From an uncultured Oligoflexia bacterium (GTDB lineage Bacteria > Bdellovibrionota > Bacteriovoracia > Bacteriovoracales > Bacteriovoracaceae): DNA of 5,300 nt. Positions 1-5,300 of this stretch are shown one piece after another; within the stretch, counting starts at the first letter, position 1; the number at the start of each line of letters is the position of its first letter. Position numbers and translations under genes: made by a program. Location of the stretch: NCBI GenBank assembly GCA_950060715.1, contig CATLVA010000143.1:1-5300 (forward strand), read 5' to 3'. The notes below the pieces were generated by a model. The model was not told where the DNA came from. It ran no database searches and saw nothing but the letters and a program-made list of their open reading frames with translations.

Positions 1-433
1 AAGCCATACTTATCCTGATGCACCGGCTGCTAACGGGGTTTGTACTTTTAGAGTTGATTTCGATATCGCAACCTGTGGAGACATCATACCTCTAAAAGCA
101 ATCAATTACTTGTTTGAAGTATTTGAGTGTGATGTGGTTTATATTGATTATGTTGTCCGAGGATATACTCGTCTGGCGAATGGGAAAAAGATCTATAACG
201 ATCAGTACTTCAATTCTATTCAAGATTTTATTGATCCAAAAGTGATGGAGCAATACGAGTATCACTCTGATTTGAACATGCCACGAGATAATATTTGGCA
301 AACAAAAATGATGATTAAGGATATGGGGGCTCAGCATTTTGTTTTTGAAGAAGCTGATGCAAATCACCCTGAAATTGATGCTAAAATGAGAATCCTTCGC
401 GAGGAAATGAAAGAAGTTTATCATTTATATTAA
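1..433 (+). CDS. speD: S-adenosylmethionine decarboxylase, C-terminal part (5' end outside window)
   Basis: This enzyme decarboxylates S-adenosylmethionine with a self-generated pyruvoyl group, giving the aminopropyl donor for spermidine synthesis in the cytoplasm. The reading frame enters at base 2 and is open to a TAA at 431-433, giving 143 visible residues. By recalled alignment with E. coli SpeD, the first visible residue matches position 116. The self-cleavage Lys111-Ser112 site therefore lies just off the left edge, and nearly the whole alpha chain is present. Visible signatures are HTYPDAP (residues 2-8), NGVCTFRVDFDIATCGD with the proton-donor cysteine at visible residue 25 (E. coli Cys140), PLKAINYL, YIDYVVRGYTR and NSIQDFID. 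The C-terminus is close to the E. coli length. An in-frame ATG at 110 is internal and is not the start. Family and type are secure. It probably heads or belongs to the run that continues into the two downstream genes. Confidence 0.95.
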   Translation, partial: SHTYPDAPAANGVCTFRVDFDIATCGDIIPLKAINYLFEVFECDVVYIDYVVRGYTRLANGKKIYNDQYFNSIQDFIDPKVMEQYEYHSDLNMPRDNIWQTKMMIKDMGAQHFVFEEADANHPEIDAKMRILREEMKEVYHLY

Positions 434-454
434 TCTCATACCAAGAAAGGCTAA

Positions 455-1891
455 ATGGGAAAAGAAGTTGAAAATTTAGGCTATTCCAAAGAAGAAGTTG
501 CTGAGTTCAGAAAACGCTTAGAGGAAGAAACAGAGTTAGTACGTTCGTGGTTCGAATCAAACGCATTTGTTCATGATGAACAAAAAACTGGTATAGAGTT
601 AGAAGCATGGCTAATAAATGAGAATATGCTTCCTGACCCGTTCAATGATGTTTTTCTTGAAGAGCTTAATAATGAGCAAGTTGTTCCTGAAATTGCAAAA
701 TTTAATTTCGAACTTAATTCCACTCCCTATAAATTAAAAGGAAAAACTCTAAGTAAATTAGAGGCGGAACTTACGACTCTTTGGAAGAGTTGTGAGAAAA
801 AAGCACAAGAACATGACAAGCATGCTCTTTTGATAGGGACACTTCCGACCCTTAGACCACATATGCTTGAGCTCGAATACCTTTCAAAACAGAATCGTTA
901 CTCAGTAATGAATGAGCAAGTAATGAAGCTCAGAGAAGGGAAGCCTCTTTATATTAGGCTTGAGGGAAAAGACAACTTATATATGTACATGGACAGTGTT
1001 ATTGCTGAGTGTGCAGCAACCAGTCTTCAAATACATCTGAGTATAGATCAAAAATGTGCCAAGCGATTTTATAACGCTTCCATATTAGCAGCTCCCTATT
1101 TAATTGCTCTTTCAGCTAATTCTCCATATTTCTTTGGAAAGGAATTATGGGATGAATCCCGCATTGCGATTTTCGAGCAATCAGTCGATTTAGAGGCAAA
1201 AGGGCGCGATGGAAAATCAGTTAAAAGAGTAACACTTGGTAATGGTTATATAAAAGAATCTCTTTTTGAGCTGTATGAAGAAAACACATATGATTATCCC
1301 ATTTTACTGGCTGAATTAGATAAAGAATATGATGTTAACAAATTACAGCATATGCAGCTTCATAATGGAACTATTTGGAGATGGAATAGGCCGATTATTA
1401 GTGTTGATAAAAAGGGAGTTCCTCACTTGCGAATTGAACAAAGAGTTCCAAGTGCCGGACCAACAATCGTCGATTCAATTGCTAATGCAGCTTTTGCGAT
1501 AGGACTAGTTGATTATTTAGCAAAACTAGAAGTTGCCCCAGAAGACAATGTTTCGTTTGATGAGGCAATTCATAATTTTTATAAAGCTTCACGACAAAGT
1601 TTCTTTTGTAAGGTGAGGTGGATTGATGGAAAGCTTCACGATATGCGTGAGCTTTTACTTTACGAAATTTTCCCACATGTTAAACAGGCCCTTTTAAAAA
1701 GAGGACTTGATGCAGAGGATGTTGAGTATTATATGGATCAGGTGATCTATCCTAGACTTCAAAAAGGAGTCAACGGAACTATCTGGCAGAAAGCTTTTAT
1801 TCATATGAATGGAAAACGCTTTCAAGAGTTGTTAGAAACATATATTCAAAATCAATACAGTGGGAAGCCAGTACATTCTTGGGAGTTATAA
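455..1891 (+). CDS. GCS2/YbdK-family carboxylate-amine ligase (glutamate-cysteine ligase-like)
   Basis: Predicted cytoplasmic ATP-dependent ligase joining a carboxylate, in characterised relatives usually glutamate, to an amine. The 478-residue product is longer than E. coli YbdK (about 370). Recalled alignment to YbdK gives matching blocks in order: GIELEAWLI (46-54, metal-ligand-type E48 and E50), FNFELNSTP (83-91), IGTLPTL (127-133), NRY (147-149), SLQIHLSI (190-197, where YbdK has HVHVG, so the first His is Gln192 and His194 is kept), LIALSANSPYFFG (216-228), HNGTIWRWNRP (303-313, YbdK LHWDIRP) and RIEQRVPSAGPTIVDSIANAA (from 326). The start is ATG 455, with AAGAAAGG at 443-450 four bases upstream. 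The gene lies 21 bp after speD and abuts the deacylase gene, so co-transcription is likely. The true substrates cannot be read from sequence, and calling it a genuine glutathione-pathway GshA would be over-annotation. Confidence 0.86.
   Translation: MGKEVENLGYSKEEVAEFRKRLEEETELVRSWFESNAFVHDEQKTGIELEAWLINENMLPDPFNDVFLEELNNEQVVPEIAKFNFELNSTPYKLKGKTLSKLEAELTTLWKSCEKKAQEHDKHALLIGTLPTLRPHMLELEYLSKQNRYSVMNEQVMKLREGKPLYIRLEGKDNLYMYMDSVIAECAATSLQIHLSIDQKCAKRFYNASILAAPYLIALSANSPYFFGKELWDESRIAIFEQSVDLEAKGRDGKSVKRVTLGNGYIKESLFELYEENTYDYPILLAELDKEYDVNKLQHMQLHNGTIWRWNRPIISVDKKGVPHLRIEQRVPSAGPTIVDSIANAAFAIGLVDYLAKLEVAPEDNVSFDEAIHNFYKASRQSFFCKVRWIDGKLHDMRELLLYEIFPHVKQALLKRGLDAEDVEYYMDQVIYPRLQKGVNGTIWQKAFIHMNGKRFQELLETYIQNQYSGKPVHSWEL
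1881..1885 (+). promoter_or_regulatory. Shine-Dalgarno GGGAG deciding the TTG start of the deacylase gene
   Basis: GGGAG lies inside the last codons of the ligase gene and ends 6 bases before TTG at 1892, which is good spacing. The stop TAA (1889-1891) and the TTG are directly adjacent, and no in-frame ATG occurs near this position. The site therefore supports TTG initiation and probable translational coupling to the upstream gene. Confidence 0.65.
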
Positions 1892-2899
1892 TTGGTTTTA
1901 AATATTTTAAGTAAATTGCCTGAGGGATTCTTTGAAACCCCAGTTACTGGTCTTCATGAACTATTAGGAGGGCCAACTCTTATTCATTTGAAAACAGAAA
2001 ACCCTGCGAAACCTCTCTACCTTTCAACTCTGTTACATGGAAATGAAACTTCGAGCCACAGTGTTTTATTAAGGTTTCTAAAAAACAATACGCCTCTAAA
2101 GCGTGACCTTATCATATTTATTGGAAACACTTTGGGTGCCTCTAAAGGTATGAGACATCTTCCTGGGCAAGTTGATTATAACCGTATTTGGGAAGAGGGA
2201 AACCTTCCTGAGCATGGACTTGCCAAGCAGGTTATCGAGTACGCACAAGCAAATGAACCTTTTGCAAGTATTGATCTACATAATAATACTGGTAAAAATC
2301 CATTTTATGGATGCATTAATAAGCTAGATGAAGAATTTAAAAATTTGGCGAGTCATTTCGGTGAACACACTGTTTATTTTACTGAACCTCATAATGTTCA
2401 GTCCATGGCATTCTCCAAAATCTGCCCAAGCGTTACTGTCGAAGCAGGACTTCCGGGGGAAGAAGCTGGGATTGAACAGGCGTTAAAATTTGTCGAAACG
2501 ATTTATCATTTTGAAACAATAGAGCACCATCCGACACGGCAAAAAAACTTAGTGTATCACACCTTGGCAAGATTTAAGGTTCATCACGATGCCAAAGTCG
2601 ATTTTGAAGATTCGCCATTCACAGGATCGGATCTTTCTTTTGATTCTAATTTAGATAGTCGAAATTTTGAAGTAGTAAAGAAAGGAACTCGAATAGGGTT
2701 TGCGAAAAATTTAGATCATTTAATCGTTGAGAATAATCGCGGAGAGATTATTACGGATCAATTTATTAAAATCGAAGACAACAAAATAATCATGACTAGA
2801 ACCTTTATTCCTTCAATGTTTACTAAAGATATTTATGTGATGAAAGAGGATTGTCTTGGTTATTTGATGGAAGTTATGATCGCTCTAAAACAGCAGTAA
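1892..2899 (+). CDS. AstE/AspA-family zinc deacylase (succinylglutamate desuccinylase/aspartoacylase-like, M14 fold)
   Basis: Predicted zinc-dependent hydrolase that cleaves an amide between an acyl group and an amino acid or amine, as AstE and aspartoacylase do. The 335-residue length is normal for the family. The expected zinc and catalytic set is visible: LLHGNE (47-52, ligands His49 and Glu52), DYNRIW (95-100, the family's D-x-N-R motif with Arg98 for carboxylate binding), IDLHNNTG (127-134, ligand His130) and VTVEAGLPG (181-189, Glu184 in the catalytic-base position). The C-terminal half (about 220-335) resembles the family's beta-rich cap. There is no signal peptide, so it should act in the cytoplasm. 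It begins with TTG directly after the ligase stop codon, so it is almost certainly translated as one unit with that gene. Its 3' end overlaps the opposing methyltransferase gene by 26 bp. The substrate is unknown. True AstE of arginine catabolism is unlikely here because no other ast genes are next to it. Confidence 0.85.
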   Translation: MVLNILSKLPEGFFETPVTGLHELLGGPTLIHLKTENPAKPLYLSTLLHGNETSSHSVLLRFLKNNTPLKRDLIIFIGNTLGASKGMRHLPGQVDYNRIWEEGNLPEHGLAKQVIEYAQANEPFASIDLHNNTGKNPFYGCINKLDEEFKNLASHFGEHTVYFTEPHNVQSMAFSKICPSVTVEAGLPGEEAGIEQALKFVETIYHFETIEHHPTRQKNLVYHTLARFKVHHDAKVDFEDSPFTGSDLSFDSNLDSRNFEVVKKGTRIGFAKNLDHLIVENNRGEIITDQFIKIEDNKIIMTRTFIPSMFTKDIYVMKEDCLGYLMEVMIALKQQ

Positions 2900-4031
2900 T
2901 GCAAAGATTTCTTGGCGACAGCTTTCTATCGAAAACCTCTTCTAGTTTTACGTTGTAACCCTGTTCTTTTAGATAAAGGCATCTATCGAGATTTATAAAG
3001 ACTTCAAGAAGACGACTAAGGTGAGACCGTATTATTCCAAAGCATAGGTACTCTCTGTATTCATCTTTTTTTGAAGTGAAAAAATCTGTTAAAAATTCCG
3101 GGGTGAATTTTTTAGTTTCAGGTAAATATTTATAACAGTATTCATGGAAGGCTCCTTCGTAATCTGCCTTACTCGCATTTCCAAGAGTAACAAAACCACC
3201 GTCCATATGTTCAAACATCAAAAAATGCAGAGTGTAGCGAAACCGTTTTACTTTTTCCCTCTGTTGAAACTCTTTCAAAGTCATTGTCTTGTATGACTTT
3301 GCGGCCATGGTAAGAGCATGGTTTGAAACCTTTAGGTTTGTTTGCTTCGACATCGGAAATTGTGACAATTTGTGAAAGCAGCAACCATAACTTACAATTT
3401 TTTTGAACTTGTGATGAATTCCATATTCAATTATGTCACATGATAAATCACCGCAAGCGTGCAGGCCGATTAGGGTGTCAGAGGGATTTCCAAATAGATC
3501 TGCATGGCGATGAAATTTCAAGGTCTCAAACTGAAGGCGGTCTAATATTTTTGCATGCTTTTTTTTACCTATGCTTTGGATATCTGAGTCCATATCAATA
3601 CAAATACTGGTTTTATCATTTCCTTCAAGCAGTACACCTGATAAGTGAGCAGCTCCACTTCCGATATCCACAAAGCTTTGGTCTTCTTCAAGTTGCCCCT
3701 GAAGGATTTCAATCTCGTGGCGTTTTTTTAACGTCATTTTTTTTAAATGCTCTTTAGGTATTTGCTGAGGTCGGTACTCCGCTTGATCAAGTTTAAGTAG
3801 TGAGCTGATCTTATCAAGCATAAGCCTGTAGTCATCAGGTAAGTTGAGTTCTTGAAATTGTAGGTTTTCTAGTTGGATCAACTCTTCGTCAGTAAAGGTT
3901 GCAATACTTTTTCCCCATTCATGGTAGGGAGCCGAGAGGTTAGGATAACGCTGTAGAACCTCTTTATCTAAAAGGTATTGATGGTCCAATAATAAATTTT
4001 CGATCGCCTCAAAACGCTTTTCAAGCTTCAT
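2874..4031 (-). CDS. METTL25/RRNAD1-like SAM-dependent methyltransferase (Methyltransf_32 type)
   Basis: A 385-residue predicted cytoplasmic class I methyltransferase whose motifs match the METTL25/RRNAD1 family, better known from eukaryotes. In order: MTLKKRHEIEIL (99-110, the family's M-x-x-K-K-x-H-E block), motif I FVDIGSGAAHLS (120-131) for SAM binding, CIDMDSD (144-150) as the acidic ribose-binding segment, LIGLHACGDLS (187-197), VSYGCCFHKLSQFPMS (213-228) and a C-terminal LSPRNLCITA (371-380). The Cys-Cys-Phe-His and FPMS elements are diagnostic of the family rather than of generic methyltransferases. The N-terminal 95 residues are mostly helical and give no domain match I recognise. 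The start is ATG at 4031 (reverse strand). No Shine-Dalgarno precedes it, but a TATACT box sits 6 bp upstream. Whether the substrate is RNA, protein or a small molecule cannot be told. The gene stands alone on this strand in the window. Confidence 0.8.
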   Translation of the reverse strand: MKLEKRFEAIENLLLDHQYLLDKEVLQRYPNLSAPYHEWGKSIATFTDEELIQLENLQFQELNLPDDYRLMLDKISSLLKLDQAEYRPQQIPKEHLKKMTLKKRHEIEILQGQLEEDQSFVDIGSGAAHLSGVLLEGNDKTSICIDMDSDIQSIGKKKHAKILDRLQFETLKFHRHADLFGNPSDTLIGLHACGDLSCDIIEYGIHHKFKKIVSYGCCFHKLSQFPMSKQTNLKVSNHALTMAAKSYKTMTLKEFQQREKVKRFRYTLHFLMFEHMDGGFVTLGNASKADYEGAFHEYCYKYLPETKKFTPEFLTDFFTSKKDEYREYLCFGIIRSHLSRLLEVFINLDRCLYLKEQGYNVKLEEVFDRKLSPRNLCITAVLERS

Positions 4032-4047
4032 GAGGAGAGTATATAAT
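4018..4047 (+). promoter_or_regulatory. Predicted murD promoter with consensus TATAAT box, leaderless geometry
   Basis: A perfect TATAAT lies at 4042-4047. An 18-bp spacer separates it from a -35-like TTTTCA at 4018-4023 (4 of 6 to TTGACA), which is inside the start of the opposing gene. Six bases separate TATAAT from ATG 4054, so the expected transcription start falls at or next to the A of the start codon. This is a prediction from spacing only. AT-rich DNA produces such boxes by chance, but the perfect hexamer in a 22-bp intergenic gap is suggestive. Confidence 0.5.
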
Positions 4048-4057
4048 GTATCGATGA
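4033..4057 (+). promoter_or_regulatory. AGGAG plus three-codon frame (Met-Tyr-Arg-stop) overlapping the murD start by ATGA
   Basis: AGGAG at 4033-4037 is 16 bases before the murD ATG at 4054, too far for normal initiation, but 8 bases before another ATG at 4046. That ATG opens a frame of only three codons, and its TGA (4055-4057) overlaps the murD ATG as ATGA. On any transcript starting upstream of 4033, ribosomes could load at 4046 and reinitiate at 4054. On the transcript predicted from the TATAAT box this element would be absent. It may therefore be chance or a second mode of murD translation. Confidence 0.3.
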
Positions 4058-4066
4058 ATATTGCTA
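4038..4066 (-). promoter_or_regulatory. Predicted methyltransferase promoter, TATACT box overlapping the murD -10
   Basis: On the minus strand TATACT (4043-4038, 5 of 6 to consensus) lies exactly 6 bases before the methyltransferase ATG. At a 17-bp spacer the -35 position reads TAGCAA (4066-4061), which is weak (3 of 6) and inside murD. The hexamer shares two base pairs with the plus-strand TATAAT. The sequence between box and ATG is pyrimidine-rich, so no ribosome-binding site is possible there. Confidence 0.4.
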
Positions 4067-5300
4067 TTTGGGGTTTAGGTGTTTCTGGTATTTCTGCTCT
4101 TCGCTATTTAAGTCGAAATACCTCTCATCAGTTATATGCTATAAATCAAGGTTCTGTTGATTCATGGGCACAAAAACGGGAAGTCACGCAGTTTATTTCC
4201 GAGAATAATTGTTTCGATCAAGCCGATATAAGTAAAGATCTACATTTGGATCTAATAATCCTTTCTCCTGGAATAGATCCTGAAATACCAGAACTAAGGC
4301 CATTTAATCAGGTTGAAAAAATTTGTGAAGTGGAACTGGCCTTTAGAGAAAGTAAGAGAAATCTACCTATCATAGCAGTGACCGGAACTAACGGAAAAAC
4401 GACCACAGTAACTTTGATCAGTGAAGCATTGAAACTTGCAGGAAAGCGTGTTTTTTTGGGGGGAAATATCGGTACTCCCTTTTGTGATTTTGTTGAAGAT
4501 GAAGTGCAATATGATGTGGTTGTTTTGGAGCTTTCAAGTTTTCAGTTAGAACTTTTGGATTCGTTTAGGGCAAATATCGCCTGCATTTTAAATATAACTC
4601 CTAGTCATATGGAGCGCTATCAAGGTTTTAATGATTACGAGTCAGCTAAGCTAAATATCGTAAGCAATCAAAATGAAAATGATTGGTATATTGCTCCTGC
4701 TAAGTATTTAGACCAAGCTTCAGCCGCAAGAAAAATCGAACTTGCAAAACTTTCAGGCCATAAGTGGGAACATTCGGTTTTGAAGGGGGAGCATCATAAA
4801 TTTAACTTCTATATCGTGGAAAAAGTGTTGGAGTATTTCCACTTTTCACCAAAAGACATTGTTCAGAATTTAATAGACTCATTTAGAGGAGTTTCCTATA
4901 GGCTTCAGTATCTAGGTGAGATTGAAGCAGCAAAATTTTATAACGATGCTAAAAGCACAAACACTGAAGCGACTTTAACAGCACTTAAAAGTTTTTCAGA
5001 TACAGGGGTTGTTTTGATTTTGGGTGGGAAAAGACGCGATGGAATTCAAGACTTAAGTGCCATCAAAGATTTTAAAAGCATTAAAAAAATTTATGCCATA
5101 GGGGATGCACAAGAAGAAATTAATAGTCAGCTAGGACAAGATTTTGAAGTGTATTTAGCAGGTGACTTGGAATCGGCTTTTATAAATTCAGTTAAGGATG
5201 GAGTCACTGTACTATTTAGTCCAGCGTATCCTTCGTTTGATCAGTATAAGAACTATATTGCTCGGGGCGAGCATTTTGATAATCTATTTTTAAAATATTC
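4054..5300 (+). CDS. murD: UDP-N-acetylmuramoyl-L-alanine--D-glutamate ligase (3' end outside window)
   Basis: This cytoplasmic ATP-dependent ligase adds D-glutamate to UDP-MurNAc-L-Ala in peptidoglycan precursor synthesis. The frame is open from ATG 4054 to the right edge (415 codons plus two bases). Signatures: GLGVSG (7-12, UDP-binding domain), SPGI, P-loop TGTNGKTTT (110-118, Lys115), ELSSFQL (159-165, Glu159), NITPSHMERY (180-189, His185), Lys199 in YESAKLNIV (the carbamylated lysine, E. coli Lys198), NDAKSTN (297-303) and SPAYPSFDQYKNY (from 389). All three Mur-ligase domains are present and only the last few to about 20 residues should be missing. Two positions normally conserved differ: the G-x-H-N-x-x-N block reads GEHHKFN (245-251), and the usual PHR reads SYR (281-283). 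An in-frame ATG at 4030 would add eight residues but has no ribosome-binding site. I prefer 4054 because of the TATAAT spacing. Confidence 0.93.
   Translation, partial: MNIAIWGLGVSGISALRYLSRNTSHQLYAINQGSVDSWAQKREVTQFISENNCFDQADISKDLHLDLIILSPGIDPEIPELRPFNQVEKICEVELAFRESKRNLPIIAVTGTNGKTTTVTLISEALKLAGKRVFLGGNIGTPFCDFVEDEVQYDVVVLELSSFQLELLDSFRANIACILNITPSHMERYQGFNDYESAKLNIVSNQNENDWYIAPAKYLDQASAARKIELAKLSGHKWEHSVLKGEHHKFNFYIVEKVLEYFHFSPKDIVQNLIDSFRGVSYRLQYLGEIEAAKFYNDAKSTNTEATLTALKSFSDTGVVLILGGKRRDGIQDLSAIKDFKSIKKIYAIGDAQEEINSQLGQDFEVYLAGDLESAFINSVKDGVTVLFSPAYPSFDQYKNYIARGEHFDNLFLKY

Noticed and set aside
92..424. Minus-strand open frame of 110 codons opposite speD
   Set aside because: It lies wholly opposite a secure coding region, its translation is low-complexity and Ile/Phe/His-rich, and it shows no family motif.
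1482..1676. Minus-strand open frame of 64 codons inside the ligase gene
   Set aside because: Antisense shadow of a well-supported gene, with no recognisable motif or ribosome-binding site.
455..1891. Annotation of the ligase as true glutamate-cysteine ligase (GshA) of glutathione synthesis
   Set aside because: Only family membership is supported. There is no gshB next to it, and the adjacent deacylase argues for a different pathway.
3066..3084. T7 - GAAGTG - A6 inverted repeat, terminator-like
   Set aside because: It lies well inside the methyltransferase coding sequence, the stem would be only A-T pairs, and it lacks a GC-rich core. It reflects Phe-Phe-Thr-Ser-Lys-Lys codon composition.
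3558..3566. A-AAA-AAG slippery heptamer in frame on the minus strand (Lys-Lys-Lys of the methyltransferase)
   Set aside because: It matches the bacterial -1 frameshift heptamer, but no stimulatory stem or upstream Shine-Dalgarno is evident and the zero frame continues through conserved family motifs. Lysine runs in AT-rich genes give this by chance.
3440..3757. Plus-strand open frame of 105 codons inside the methyltransferase gene
   Set aside because: It is antisense to the motif-rich part of the methyltransferase, and its translation looks like a non-coding shadow.
4030..4053. Alternative murD start at ATG 4030
   Set aside because: It is in frame and adds eight residues, but nothing like a Shine-Dalgarno precedes it and it would overlap the opposing start codon. 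The predicted promoter would also initiate downstream of it. Kept only as an alternative.

Overview
The window is ordinary dense chromosome from a low-GC bacterium (AT-rich by eye, roughly 38% G+C). It holds five protein genes and almost no spacer. The organism is very probably a Gram-negative proteobacterium in the broad sense. The S-adenosylmethionine decarboxylase is of the long E. coli type and aligns to it without gaps around the active-site cysteine. A low-GC predatory-bacterium lineage (Bdellovibrionota, for example Bacteriovorax/Halobacteriovorax) would fit the gene mix and composition. That placement is an impression, not something the sequence proves.

Layout. Positions 1-2899 are a plus-strand operon-like run. 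It begins with the C-terminal part of speD (polyamine synthesis). A 478-residue GCS2/YbdK-type carboxylate-amine ligase follows after 21 bp. A 335-residue AstE/AspA-type zinc deacylase then starts at a TTG that directly abuts the ligase stop codon. Positions 2874-4031 hold a minus-strand gene for a METTL25/RRNAD1-like (Methyltransf_32) methyltransferase. Its 3' end overlaps the deacylase 3' end by 26 bp, tail to tail. Diverging from it, murD (peptidoglycan precursor ligase) starts near 4054 and runs off the right edge, with probably only a few to about 20 codons missing.

How the genes may work together. SpeD supplies decarboxylated AdoMet for spermidine-type polyamines. The ligase would form an amide between a carboxylate and an amine, and the deacylase would hydrolyse such an amide, so the pair looks like a maker and breaker of one small molecule. 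The substrate is unknown. The link to polyamines through speD is an inference from position only. The methyltransferase and murD share only a 22-bp intergenic region. It contains two overlapping, oppositely oriented -10-like hexamers, each exactly 6 bp from a start codon, which suggests leaderless or near-leaderless transcripts and mutually exclusive promoters.

No RNA gene, mobile element, CRISPR array, long repeat or convincing intrinsic terminator was seen, and there is no non-coding stretch over 300 bp. The points most worth a second look are the ligase/deacylase cassette behind speD, the compact divergent promoter, the eukaryote-like methyltransferase, and two unusual substitutions at Mur-ligase signature positions in MurD.
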